Origin: Chitinophaga caeni
GTDB taxonomy: Bacteria > Bacteroidota > Bacteroidia > Chitinophagales > Chitinophagaceae
DNA: 64,000 bases
Reading direction: 5' to 3'
NCBI RefSeq assembly: GCF_002557795.1
Contig: NZ_CP023777.1
Coordinates: 744,001 to 808,000, forward strand
Under the pieces are notes generated by a model, which was given only the letters and a program-made list of their open reading frames with translations, did no database searches and had not been told where the DNA came from. Position 1 is the first letter of the stretch. Every line of letters begins with the position of its first letter. The translations under genes were made by a program, and so were the position numbers. Shown here piece after piece: positions 16,555-25,762 of the stretch.

Positions 16555-17634
16555 ATGGACAATTTATTTGAACGAACGCGGCTCGTTACAGAAAGCAGCC
16601 AACTGTTCGATTCTGACTATATAAGGCCTAAGGAACTGTATTTGGCTATAAATAAAAGGATTCCTTCCATCTACGTGGTTAACAGGTTACAAATTGACAA
16701 GGCCATTCAAAAGTTTAAAAAAATTTATGATCATGATATTCAATATTCTTTTAATTATCATTCTGATCTTCATCATCAAGGAAAGTTTTCTTTAGAATAT
16801 GCAGGATTTTGGTTGAAGAATGGATGTTTGATTTACTTTGAATATAATTATTGTACTATTTTATTTGACGATGAAATGGTCACGGGGGAATACTTGCAAA
16901 TGATCACTGCTGCCTTAAAGACTTGTAAGGAGAAAATCAAAAGCAAGAAAAGCGCTATCAACATCCTTACCATCTCCAACGGTAAATACCAGTTTACCGA
17001 GTTAGAAATCACGAAGACAAATTTGTCAATACAATTATATTACGAAGATGAATTTGTCGCAGTTGATAAAACCATTATCCAGCGACTGAATCGTCAAAAT
17101 GATAAGGGAATCGTATTATTGCACGGTTTACCCGGCACCGGTAAAACCACGTACTTAAGGCACTTGGTTGCGAGGCTGAAGAAAAGGGTGATTTATCTTT
17201 CTTCCAATTTTGCCCATGCATTGACGGATCCCGAATTTGCGAAACTACTGATACATTATCCTAATTCCGTTTTAGTGATCGAAGATGCAGAGAACTTGCT
17301 AGTGGATCGAAAATTGAACCCAAACTCACCGATCTCAGATTTATTAAACTTATCTGACGGTATTTTGGCCGATTGTTTACGTACGCAAATAGTTTGCACA
17401 TTTAATACCGATCTTTGTAATATCGATCCGGCGGTACTTAGGGAAGGGCGTTTAATTGCGCAATATTATTTTGGCCCTTTACCTGAATCAAAAGCCCAGC
17501 AGTTGTTAAATCATTTAGAAAAAACAACAATTGCTAGTGGCCCAATGACCTTAGCCGAAATATTCAATAATGAACCGGCTACTAAAAAACATGTACAAAG
17601 AAAAGTGGGGTTTCAATTACCCTATATAAATTAA
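16555..17634 (+). CDS. AAA-family ATPase paired with RtcB
   Basis: With the ATG at 16555 the protein has 359 residues; an upstream GTG at 16507 would run through a hairpin. The C-terminal half is an AAA module: Walker A GLPGTGKTT (191-199), Walker B SVLVIEDAE (238-246), sensor-1 CTFNTD (281-286) and REGR (296-299). The first 170 residues match nothing I recognise. The gene ends 4 bp before rtcB, so the two are co-transcribed and probably co-translated. Remodelling of an RNA or of RtcB-RNA complexes is a reasonable inference from pairing only. The gene is richer in A+T than rtcB. Confidence 0.8.
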   Translation: MDNLFERTRLVTESSQLFDSDYIRPKELYLAINKRIPSIYVVNRLQIDKAIQKFKKIYDHDIQYSFNYHSDLHHQGKFSLEYAGFWLKNGCLIYFEYNYCTILFDDEMVTGEYLQMITAALKTCKEKIKSKKSAINILTISNGKYQFTELEITKTNLSIQLYYEDEFVAVDKTIIQRLNRQNDKGIVLLHGLPGTGKTTYLRHLVARLKKRVIYLSSNFAHALTDPEFAKLLIHYPNSVLVIEDAENLLVDRKLNPNSPISDLLNLSDGILADCLRTQIVCTFNTDLCNIDPAVLREGRLIAQYYFGPLPESKAQQLLNHLEKTTIASGPMTLAEIFNNEPATKKHVQRKVGFQLPYIN

Positions 17635-17638
17635 ACTT

Positions 17639-19045
17639 ATGAAAGATGAATTGATTAATGGTAATGACTTAATAGCATTGGGATATCCCGCCAATGCGGT
17701 GATGAAGGAATGTAAAATCATCTTGGAAACACATTTATCAACATTACCTAAAGAGCAAGCTTTAGAAAAATTCAAATTAGTCTTGGAAGATACCCAAGCA
17801 TTTACTGAGGACGATATTTGGAAAAATGTAGCGAAAATTTTACTATCCAAACCCGCCAAAGTAATTATTGAACTGAAAGATCTAAGCAAATCCGGAACTT
17901 ATAATATTTTCGGCCAGGAATATATTGAGCCGGGCGCCAAGCAACAAATGCAGCTAGCTATGCGTTTGCCTATCACGCATTCTGGCGCGCTAATGCCTGA
18001 TGCACACCAAGGCTACGGCTTACCTATCGGTGGCGTATTGGCCACCGATAATGCGGTGATTCCCTACGGTGTGGGTGTGGATATCGGTTGTAGAATGTGT
18101 TTAAGCATCTTGGATATCCCGTTATATCATTTTGATGAAAATGCTTCTAAGTTCAAGCGTGAATTAATCGCACATACCGTTTTCGGCGCCGGGGCGCCCA
18201 GGTTAAAAAACAGGGCAGATCATGCCGTTCTTCACGATCCCGCATTCGACCAAGTTCCGTTTTTAAAACAACTCCAGGAAAAGGCGGCCATGCAGTTAGG
18301 GACCTCCGGCAGTGGCAACCATTTTGTTGAATGGGGAATCGTCAAAATCCAGGATGAACAAAATGAATGGAACTTACCAACCGGGAAATATGTCGGTATT
18401 TTATCGCATTCAGGTTCCAGGGGTTTGGGTGCGCAGGTAGCCGGGCATTATACCAAGTTGGCAGAGAAATTATGTTCATTGCCACAAGAGGTCAAAAGAT
18501 TGGCTTATTTGTCATTGGATAGCCAAGAAGGTCAGGAATACTGGTTGGCGATGGAATTAGCCGGAAATTATGCGTCAGCCTGCCATCATGATATCCATCA
18601 ACGGCTGGTAGAAGCCACGGGCGCGGAAGTATTGGCACGGGTTGAAAACCATCACAACTTTGCATGGAAAGAACAACATGGCGGTAAGGATTTAATTGTT
18701 CATCGGAAGGGTGCTACACCCGCCGGGAAAGGGGTATTGGGAATTATTCCCGGTTCTATGACTGCTCCTGGTTTTATCGTGAAAGGAAGGGGGCTGGCAA
18801 CAGCCTTGGATTCTGCATCGCACGGCGCCGGTAGGCTTATGTCAAGAAAACAGGCGCTCATTAAGAACAATTGGAATGAACTGCGCAGCATGTTGAAGGA
18901 TCATAATGTCACCTTGATCGGCGCCGGGTTGGATGAAGCCCCTACTGCTTACAAGAATATCAACCAGGTGATGCAGGCGCAGTCTGAATTGGTCGATATT
19001 GTCGGGACGTTCAAACCACGTATTGTCCGGATGGCAGACGCGTAG
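17639..19045 (+). CDS. rtcB: RtcB-family RNA ligase
   Basis: A protein of 468 residues. RtcB signature motifs are in order: DAHQGYGLPIGG (121-132), GVGVDIGCRM with the Mn-ligand Cys151, SGNHFVEWG (His228), SHSGSRG (256-262), HHNFAWKE and VHRKGATPAGKG, whose His355 is the guanylylated residue. RtcB joins 2',3'-cyclic phosphate or 3'-phosphate ends to 5'-OH ends using GTP and Mn2+, and acts in tRNA or rRNA repair. The first 80 residues are an extra N-terminal region seen in one RtcB subgroup. It follows the AAA ATPase gene by 4 bp and is terminated by a repeat-derived hairpin. Confidence 0.95.
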   Translation: MKDELINGNDLIALGYPANAVMKECKIILETHLSTLPKEQALEKFKLVLEDTQAFTEDDIWKNVAKILLSKPAKVIIELKDLSKSGTYNIFGQEYIEPGAKQQMQLAMRLPITHSGALMPDAHQGYGLPIGGVLATDNAVIPYGVGVDIGCRMCLSILDIPLYHFDENASKFKRELIAHTVFGAGAPRLKNRADHAVLHDPAFDQVPFLKQLQEKAAMQLGTSGSGNHFVEWGIVKIQDEQNEWNLPTGKYVGILSHSGSRGLGAQVAGHYTKLAEKLCSLPQEVKRLAYLSLDSQEGQEYWLAMELAGNYASACHHDIHQRLVEATGAEVLARVENHHNFAWKEQHGGKDLIVHRKGATPAGKGVLGIIPGSMTAPGFIVKGRGLATALDSASHGAGRLMSRKQALIKNNWNELRSMLKDHNVTLIGAGLDEAPTAYKNINQVMQAQSELVDIVGTFKPRIVRMADA

Positions 19046-19080
19046 ACGGGGATCGTTGGGATCCCGGCAGATTAATGTAC

Positions 19081-19159
19081 AATGGGCTCGCTGCCAGCAA
19101 TGGGCTCGCTGGTAGCAATGGGCTTGCTGGTAGCAATGGGCTCGCGAGCCCATTTTTCA
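19081..19159 (+). repeat. 18-bp tandem repeat ending in a palindromic terminator
   Basis: Three 18-bp units (AATGGGCTCGCTGGTAGC and variants, at 19081, 19099, 19117) lead into a perfect 20-bp palindrome at 19135-19154 followed by TTTTTC, which serves as the rtcB terminator. The left terminator arm appears to have been copied repeatedly. The palindrome core GGGCTCGCGAGCCC is identical to that at 15580-15593. Confidence 0.88.
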
Positions 19160-19162
19160 TAA

Positions 19163-20293
19163 TCATACGCGTATATAAATTTTCTTTTTATCTAACACAT
19201 ATCCCAGCAACCAGAACAATAATACATGGGCAATAGCAAAAAACAATGATCCATTCATATCTCCGGCCCACGATTGAAAACCGTATTTATAAATCCAGCT
19301 ATATAAATTCATGCCCGGTTCCGGCCTTATTAGGAAATATGTTTTCACTAATACGCCGGACATTACGTATATGAATAACGGGTTCTTTCCAAATACTTCG
19401 AAAAATTGAAAACCCTTTTTCCATTGCTGTATTTCTATTGCATACATCAATAAGGTGAGTAACAATATTGCCAAACCAACGGTTACTAGAACATAGGAGC
19501 TGGTCCATATCTTTTTATTTACCGGGAAGAACATTCCCCAGAAATACCCTACAACGACGAGCGCCACACCTGCTAGCAACAATTTGGTTAATGAACTGCC
19601 GTTAACACCATTTTTCTTGATAAATACCCCTACGAGATACCCGATCAACACGTTACAAACAGCCGGTAAGGTACTTAGCAAACCTTCCGGATCGAAGGCC
19701 ACACCTTCGCCGTGATACATGTGGTTCTCACCTAGAATTGCTTTATCAATAAAAATCCCGGCATTGCCTTGCATGCTATAAGGATCTCCTTGCCCGAAAA
19801 GTGACAGTATTAACCAATACCCTAGCATAAGCACTACGCTCGCAACCAGGGCACCCTTTTCCTTAGCAAAATGGATAATCAATCCCGCGATTCCATAACA
19901 TAAGGCAATTCTCTGCAAAACGCCCATAATACGGAGATGCCCCAAGGATTTAGCAACCAATTCACCCTGGTCATTATAACTGATAAAAGGATACCAGTTC
20001 AATAACAAACCGATAATAAAAATGAGGGCAGTTCTTTTCAATATTTTCTGAATCGCCGCAGAATTGCCAAGGGCTTCATATTTGGGCAATGCAAAACTCA
20101 TAGCATTCCCGACAGCAAATAAGAAAAAAGGGAACACCAGGTCGGTAGGTGTCAGGCCATGCCATTCAGCATGGTGGAACGGGGGATAAACGAATTTCCA
20201 GCTACCGGGGTTATTCACCAATATCATCAATGCAACAGTCAAGCCTCTGAATACGTCCAGGGAGAGGAATCGTTTTTGTTGATTTAAGAGCAT
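19163..20293 (-). CDS. HGSNAT/NagX-like membrane acyltransferase (DUF5009 group)
   Basis: A membrane protein of 376 residues with about ten hydrophobic helices. It starts RFLSLDVFRGLTVALMILVNNPGSW and continues HGLTPTDLVFPFFLFAVGNAM, the hallmark of proteins related to heparan-alpha-glucosaminide N-acetyltransferase. Human HGSNAT moves an acetyl group across a membrane to a glucosamine; bacterial NagX-type relatives are linked to amino-sugar use. The substrate here is not shown. The last base of the gene lies close to the rtcB terminator, with which it is convergent. Confidence 0.82.
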   Translation of the reverse strand: MLLNQQKRFLSLDVFRGLTVALMILVNNPGSWKFVYPPFHHAEWHGLTPTDLVFPFFLFAVGNAMSFALPKYEALGNSAAIQKILKRTALIFIIGLLLNWYPFISYNDQGELVAKSLGHLRIMGVLQRIALCYGIAGLIIHFAKEKGALVASVVLMLGYWLILSLFGQGDPYSMQGNAGIFIDKAILGENHMYHGEGVAFDPEGLLSTLPAVCNVLIGYLVGVFIKKNGVNGSSLTKLLLAGVALVVVGYFWGMFFPVNKKIWTSSYVLVTVGLAILLLTLLMYAIEIQQWKKGFQFFEVFGKNPLFIYVMSGVLVKTYFLIRPEPGMNLYSWIYKYGFQSWAGDMNGSLFFAIAHVLLFWLLGYVLDKKKIYIRV

Positions 20294-20370
20294 ATCGTGG
20301 ATTCTTTACAGGTAAAATAGAAAAATAATCCAGCAAGTAAAAGCACTCTACAACAAAGAAGCAATAAAAA

Positions 20371-20403
20371 GCCCGTATCTCCTTGATATTGAGAGATACG
20401 GGC
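20371..20403 (-). terminator. terminator of the ABC-F gene
   Basis: Stem GCCCGTATCTC / GAGATACGGGC. Read on the minus strand it is followed by TTTTTATTG, 20 bp after the stop codon of the ABC-F gene. Confidence 0.85.
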
Positions 20404-20422
20404 CGAGTATTTTAAGCTATAT

Positions 20423-22321
20423 TTAAGCTAACTCGCTTAACTCCAGCCAGCGGAGTCCTTTTTCATCCAACAGGTTTATGACTTCACCGATACGGCGGGA
20501 AGCGGCATCCATTTGTTCGTATGACAAATTACCATTAGCCAATTGTTGATCTAATTCCTTTTTCTCAATTTCCAATTGTTCCAATTCCTTTTCCAATCGT
20601 TCCATTTCCATCTTTTCCTTGAAGCTCATCTTTTTCGGCTTATTCTCATTTGCCGTTTTAGGTGGCGTTTCCTGGATCTTCTCTTTCTCCTTCCTAGCTT
20701 CATCTTTCAACTTTTCCTGGTCCTTTTCCCATTCCCTATACTGGGTATAGTTGCCGGGGAAATCCCTCACTTCACCTTTTCCTTCAAAAACGAACAAGTG
20801 ATCTACCAACTTATCCATAAAATAGCGGTCATGGCTCACGATGAGGATACAACCTTGGTAATTCAATAAAAAGTCTTCCAAGATGCTCAAGGTGGGCAAA
20901 TCGAGGTCATTCGTAGGTTCATCCAGCACTAGGAAGTTCGGGTTCCGGAAGAGGATCGATAATAAGTGCAAACGCCTTCTTTCACCGCCACTAAGTTTCG
21001 AGATATAAGTATATTGTTTTTCGGCGGGGAATAAGAATAATTCCAGGAACTGCGCGGCGCTGACCTTGGTACCATCAGCCAAAGGGAAATTTTCCGCGAT
21101 TCCTTTTACAAATTCAATGACGCGCATATCTTCCTTTACCTGCAAGCCTTCTTGCGAATAATTTCCGAAGATGACCGTTTCACCAACATTAATTTTGCCA
21201 CTGTCCGGCTGTTCGCTACCTAGCAGCATTTTCAAGAAAGTAGATTTACCCACACCGTTTTTCCCAACGATACCTATCCGTTCGCCTTTCTTAAACGTAT
21301 AATCAAAGCCTTTCAGGATTTGGAGGTCGCCGTACGACTTGTATACTTTCTTCATCTCGATAATCTTTCCACCGAGACGGGACATTTTTACATTCAGTTC
21401 CAGTTGCTGATCCTGGATACGGGTTTGCGCTTTTTTCTCTACCTCGTAGAAATTATCCTGGCGGGATTTAGATTTGGTAGTCCTGGCCTTTGGTTGCTTA
21501 CGCATCCATTCCAGTTCTTTCCGGTAAGTGTTCCTTGCTTTTTCTATGCTGGCCACATCCATCTCTTCGCGCGTAGCCTTCCTTTCTAGGTAATTTTCAT
21601 AATCACCTTTATAGATAAACAATTGTCCTTTATCCAGCTCCATAATTTCATTACAAACGCTATCCAGGAAATATCGATCGTGGGTAACGAGCAGCAAGGT
21701 CACCTTTTCTTGATCGAGGAAATGCTCTAACCACTCGATCATGCTTACATCCAGGTGGTTGGTAGGTTCATCCATGATCAACAAGGTATGCTTATGTTCA
21801 AAACCGATATCGATAAGCACTTTGGCCAGGGCCACCCTTTTTTGCTGGCCACCCGATAAGGTACCTACCTCTTGATCGAGGTGATGGATATTCAATTTAC
21901 CGAGGATCTGCTTTACCTTGGAGTCAAAATGCCAGGCATTCAGTTCATCCATTTGGGCGATGGCCTTCATCAATTGATCAGGATCCGGCTCGCCGGCATC
22001 TTCATCGGTCAAGCGTTCATAATTCTTTATGGCAGAAAACACCGGGTTATCCTGGTCAAAAATATTTTCAAGTATAGACTTGTGGGGAACAAAATCATGA
22101 TTTTGTTCCAGCATCACCACCGTTACGTCTTTATGGATCCATACCTTACCATCATCAGGCATTTCCTTACCCAATAAAATTTTCAACAAAGTAGATTTAC
22201 CAGAGCCATTCAGGGCCACCAGGGCTATTTTGTCGCCCTCCTCGATATGGAAAGAAATATTTTCAAACAGTGGCGTTACGCCATAGGCTTTCGTTAAGCC
22301 TTCAACCGTTACATAATGCAT
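20423..22321 (-). CDS. ABC-F family ATPase (Uup-like)
   Basis: A protein of 632 residues with two ABC modules and no membrane segment. Module 1: ALNGSGKST (about 36-44; the first glycine of the P-loop is Ala), LSGGQQKRVALA and LLIMDEPTNHLD. Module 2: GKNGVGKST, LSGGERRRLHLL and LVLDEPTNDLD. Between them is the charged linker with ARNTYRKELEWMRKQPKART, and the last 90 residues are a coiled coil (MERLEKELEQLEIEKKELDQQ) typical of Uup. ABC-F proteins act on the ribosome, or in Uup's case in DNA and ribosome-associated stress, rather than in transport. Confidence 0.9.
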   Translation of the reverse strand: MHYVTVEGLTKAYGVTPLFENISFHIEEGDKIALVALNGSGKSTLLKILLGKEMPDDGKVWIHKDVTVVMLEQNHDFVPHKSILENIFDQDNPVFSAIKNYERLTDEDAGEPDPDQLMKAIAQMDELNAWHFDSKVKQILGKLNIHHLDQEVGTLSGGQQKRVALAKVLIDIGFEHKHTLLIMDEPTNHLDVSMIEWLEHFLDQEKVTLLLVTHDRYFLDSVCNEIMELDKGQLFIYKGDYENYLERKATREEMDVASIEKARNTYRKELEWMRKQPKARTTKSKSRQDNFYEVEKKAQTRIQDQQLELNVKMSRLGGKIIEMKKVYKSYGDLQILKGFDYTFKKGERIGIVGKNGVGKSTFLKMLLGSEQPDSGKINVGETVIFGNYSQEGLQVKEDMRVIEFVKGIAENFPLADGTKVSAAQFLELFLFPAEKQYTYISKLSGGERRRLHLLSILFRNPNFLVLDEPTNDLDLPTLSILEDFLLNYQGCILIVSHDRYFMDKLVDHLFVFEGKGEVRDFPGNYTQYREWEKDQEKLKDEARKEKEKIQETPPKTANENKPKKMSFKEKMEMERLEKELEQLEIEKKELDQQLANGNLSYEQMDAASRRIGEVINLLDEKGLRWLELSELA

Positions 22322-22800
22322 GGGGCGAAGTTAATAATGATTTTCAATTCGAAGACAAGGGGGCGCGATAATCGGTCACCCCTGATGAAATTTTAACAAA
22401 AGCAGTATCATTAGTTAATATTTTTTCGTATATTCATTGAAGAATGCTTTTGTATGAAGTGAAATTGGCCACAACTATTGAGAACCCGTACAGCCCAGAT
22501 CTAAGTGAGACAAAACTTTAGTTTTTAGAATAATACCTGTAAAGCGTTCCTTCTCTTACATATATTTAATTATCAATATATTAACTTATTATTTATCAAA
22601 TCATTGTTGTTAGGCAACGTGTAATCCAGTGCAAAAAGTTGTTGTTGTGGAGGTGTATTACATATTCCTGGAACAGTAGTCCCCACAGCGGCCTTTAATC
22701 CATTTGTGATTTCTTTGTTTGTATCCCCTTTCCATCAAAATAGAAGTCCCGGTGAATTACCACCGGGACTTTATTATTTAAATGATGTGATTGAGATCTA
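22322..22800. other. intergenic region with a promoter-like block and a very short ORF
   Basis: The block 22386-22436 is similar to the promoter region of tiny ORF C. It is followed at 22444-22521 by a 25-codon plus-strand ORF (MLLYEVKLATTIENPYSPDL start). On the minus strand, 22573-22733 is open for 53 codons with protein-like composition (GTTVPGICNTPPQQQLFALD) but no ATG, possibly a gene remnant. Neither is recognised. Confidence 0.3.
22744..22771. terminator. hairpin downstream of the wzi-like gene
   Basis: Perfect 11-bp stem AAGTCCCGGTG / CACCGGGACTT with a 6-nt loop, 30 bp after the wzi-like stop codon. T-rich flanks are modest on both strands. Confidence 0.7.
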
Positions 22801-24366
22801 TTAGAAATCGTAATTAAACATCCTGAACGAGCTTCTCAAGCCGATCGAGAAGAAAGTTTCATTCTTCTTCCAGGTATCGTTCGACTCCCTTCTAGTGGCG
22901 GCACTCACTTCAAGGCGTAAATTATTCTTAGGGTTCATCAAGAATGCGATCGTTCCCTGGACGTACAACAAATTCGTATTCAAGCCTTGCCCGATCTTGT
23001 TACCATAATCTTCGGCGCGCGTGTTATAGCTTTTATTGATATCCTTACCGAAATTAATACCGGCGGTATCCAAACCGTAATTTGCATACATAATTTCACC
23101 CCGCAAGAACCAGCGCTTGTATTGATAATCCGCGATGTTCACCCATTCCACGAAGTTAGCTCCGAGCGGGTGTGCCAAGGATTGATTATAATGTCCGTAG
23201 TTATTCAAGGTAGTCCGCTGGCTGTATAAATAAGGCCGGGCGGCATTCACCTCTGTTAAGATATTTAAGTTAGGTACTTTGAAAATATTGTTGGACCGGA
23301 AACCAAGTTGCCCGCCATACTTATTGGCCCACCAACCGTTTCCGGAGGTGATTTCTTTTAGTTTAAACTCATCCAGCATGAATTGGCCGTACAAGGTACT
23401 GTTTTTGCTGATGGCATATTTGGCATTTAAACCCATCAGGGCGTTATCCGGCGACCCAACGGAGAACTCAACCGGGCGTAAGAACACGATAGGGTTGAGG
23501 TAGCTCCAATCGAATCCGCGTTTGCCGGTGGAGTCTGAATCCTGCCAGATCACCGATGCAAATAATCCCAGGGAGATTTTCTTTGAAACGTTCCAATCCA
23601 GGTAGTTGAAGATGCCCCACTTTTTACGGTAACCATTATCATAAGAAGCTTTGGGGTACTTCATATCGATAAATTGCGCCCACATGGTAGTGTATTGAAT
23701 CTTACCGACGGTTGCAATCACTTTAAAGAAGGGATAATTAAATTGATTATCGCTTAAGAGCATCGAGCGGTAGCCGTCACCGATGAAGTTCCGATCATAT
23801 CCGAGTTCGAGATCGAGGAATTTCGCGGCTTTGTAGGAGAGGAGAGCGCTGGCGTATGCGTAATCGAAGGCCTTGCCATCGGCGTAATCCCTAAGTTCAC
23901 CTTGAGCAGGTAAAATCTTTTCCGTTCTACCGAAGTCGTCTAAATACCCGGGAAATTTACCTTGATTCTCGTAGAACTCGCTGCGGAAATAAAAGTTTTT
24001 ACCAAGCCTGCCGCCCACTTCGACACCACGGGTATTTAACCAAGTGGTACTATTACGATTGCTATACCCGACTTGGAAATCCGGTAAGAAATCAGCATAG
24101 AAAGAATAATCTTCATGGTTGTATTCCAATAAATGCTCTTGGAAAGCCTTGCGGTGAAACCAAGATCGTCTCTTTGTTGAATCCTTCACCGGCCAGTAGA
24201 AGGTTCCCCTTTTACTGTAATCCTTAAGGGATGAGTGAAAGGAGCTACTATCTCCAGAGTTTTGATAAAAACCCAGTGAAAATTGTTGGCCGGGGTTTTG
24301 GGCATGTATAGAGGCCGATAACAGCAGAAAACTTGCTATGAATAGGCCTAAGAGTGATTTCTTCAT
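22801..24366 (-). CDS. Wzi/RemB-like outer-membrane capsule assembly protein
   Basis: A protein of 521 residues with a signal peptide (1-22, cleaved after IHA) and a beta-barrel pattern ending SFRMFNYDF. The segment LELGYDRNFIGDGYRSMLLSDNQFNYPFFK is characteristic of the capsule-assembly Wzi family and of the gliding protein RemB. E. coli Wzi is a lectin-like barrel that anchors capsule at the surface. The gene follows the polysaccharide cluster on the same strand, but after a 160-bp gap with its own -7 box. Its base composition matches the chromosome, unlike the sugar genes. A polysaccharide-anchoring role is inferred; gliding is an alternative. Confidence 0.7.
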   Translation of the reverse strand: MKKSLLGLFIASFLLLSASIHAQNPGQQFSLGFYQNSGDSSSFHSSLKDYSKRGTFYWPVKDSTKRRSWFHRKAFQEHLLEYNHEDYSFYADFLPDFQVGYSNRNSTTWLNTRGVEVGGRLGKNFYFRSEFYENQGKFPGYLDDFGRTEKILPAQGELRDYADGKAFDYAYASALLSYKAAKFLDLELGYDRNFIGDGYRSMLLSDNQFNYPFFKVIATVGKIQYTTMWAQFIDMKYPKASYDNGYRKKWGIFNYLDWNVSKKISLGLFASVIWQDSDSTGKRGFDWSYLNPIVFLRPVEFSVGSPDNALMGLNAKYAISKNSTLYGQFMLDEFKLKEITSGNGWWANKYGGQLGFRSNNIFKVPNLNILTEVNAARPYLYSQRTTLNNYGHYNQSLAHPLGANFVEWVNIADYQYKRWFLRGEIMYANYGLDTAGINFGKDINKSYNTRAEDYGNKIGQGLNTNLLYVQGTIAFLMNPKNNLRLEVSAATRRESNDTWKKNETFFSIGLRSSFRMFNYDF

Positions 24367-24389
24367 GGATAATAATTGCTTGCTGGGTG

Positions 24390-24397
24390 CAAAAGTA
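24390..24397 (-). promoter_or_regulatory. promoter -7 box of the wzi-like gene
   Basis: On the minus strand TACTTTTG matches TAnnTTTG and lies 23 bp before the start codon at 24366. This suggests separate transcription from the upstream cluster. Confidence 0.5.
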
Positions 24398-24527
24398 TGT
24401 AATAAAAAATTAGGCTATTATTTTTCACGAGACCTTGCTATCTCCTACAAATATAATGCCCATGAATTGGCCATATATTCTATTGAGAATAATTACTACC
24501 TTTAATAGAACCGCAAAAACTCATGGC

Positions 24528-25598
24528 TTATTCTAATAGAAATAAACTACGATACTTTTCAACGATCGTATTCCATTTATATCTTTCTATCGCAATATTT
24601 CTCATATCAACTGCCATGCATTGTAATCGCTCATTACTCAATAGGTTGACTTTTGCAATAATCTCAGCTTGGTCTTTAAAGTATTCAGCCCTATTCTCTG
24701 TAGTATATCGGTTATAAATAACATCATAAGCTAAAATCGGCATACCGGCGTACATCGCTTCGACCAATGATGGATTAGTCCCTCCGGCCGAATGGCCATG
24801 TAAATAAAGATTACAATTATTCCTTAAAACTGCAAGTTTCTCTGGTTCGTAGATTGGATCAATTAAGTCGATATTTTCAAATTCACTATACTTACTTTTT
24901 AGAGCTCTTGAATAAGAACTTAGCTCCCAGTTCCCTACAAATTTAAGTTTGCGGTTCGGCATATTTGAAAAAGCCTCTAATACAATGTGGACATTATTTT
25001 CAGGTTCTATCCTGCAAACAGAGAAAGCATAATTTACCTCTTTTGATTGTTTTTTCACGTCCAACATTACATGATCCCCACCATATTCAATTAGAATACT
25101 ATCCTCACCGTACTCTTCTTTAACATATTCTTGAATGGCTCTATTATCAGCAATAATCGCATTTCCATACTTTACCGATAATTTTTCAGAGTACTTGAGA
25201 AATTTCTTTACTTTTCTACTCCATTTTTCACGCTTCCACTCCAATCCGTCAATATGTACTATAAACTTATTTTTTGAAAATTGCTTTAGAAGTGGATAAA
25301 TTATTGCTCCCGATACACCTAATATTAGTAACCTATCATTATTTCTAAATGCATGTATAATACTTGCTACATCATATAAAATACTTTGCCAGCCATTTGC
25401 GTTAAAAGGTATATACTTAAGAGAAATATTCTCAAACTTCTCATTTTTAATGGCATATGACTTACTACTACAATAAACTGTAATATCAAACTCGTTCTGT
25501 AGCCCTTCTGCTAAATACTGCGCTAAGGTTTCGAAACCTCCATATTTAGCAGGAATACCTACGGAGCCTATAATTGCGATTTTCTTTTTCTCTCTCAT
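24528..25598 (-). CDS. glycosyltransferase with DUF1972 N-terminal domain
   Basis: A protein of 356 residues. The opening KIAIIGSVGIPAKYGGFETLAQYLAEGL is the DUF1972 motif found at the acceptor-binding side of GT4-type rhamnosyl and related transferases. The C-terminal half has the GT-B donor site (SVCRIEPENNVHIVLEAF and HGHSAGGTNPSLVEAM). It should add one sugar from a nucleotide donor to the lipid-linked repeat unit at the cytoplasmic membrane face. It is the last gene of the A+T-rich sugar cassette. The donor sugar cannot be named. Confidence 0.85.
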   Translation of the reverse strand: MREKKKIAIIGSVGIPAKYGGFETLAQYLAEGLQNEFDITVYCSSKSYAIKNEKFENISLKYIPFNANGWQSILYDVASIIHAFRNNDRLLILGVSGAIIYPLLKQFSKNKFIVHIDGLEWKREKWSRKVKKFLKYSEKLSVKYGNAIIADNRAIQEYVKEEYGEDSILIEYGGDHVMLDVKKQSKEVNYAFSVCRIEPENNVHIVLEAFSNMPNRKLKFVGNWELSSYSRALKSKYSEFENIDLIDPIYEPEKLAVLRNNCNLYLHGHSAGGTNPSLVEAMYAGMPILAYDVIYNRYTTENRAEYFKDQAEIIAKVNLLSNERLQCMAVDMRNIAIERYKWNTIVEKYRSLFLLE

Positions 25599-25762
25599 TA
25601 TAGTAAATTAACCCAAATCAGAAATATAATTATATATTGGGAAGTGCTTAAAGCATAACTTTATAAAAATAATTATATAAAACGATTTAGGCAATCATTA
25701 ATTAGTTTTACACTAAGCTAACCAAGAAGTAAATAATTCACATTCAAAGTATTGATCGGGCA

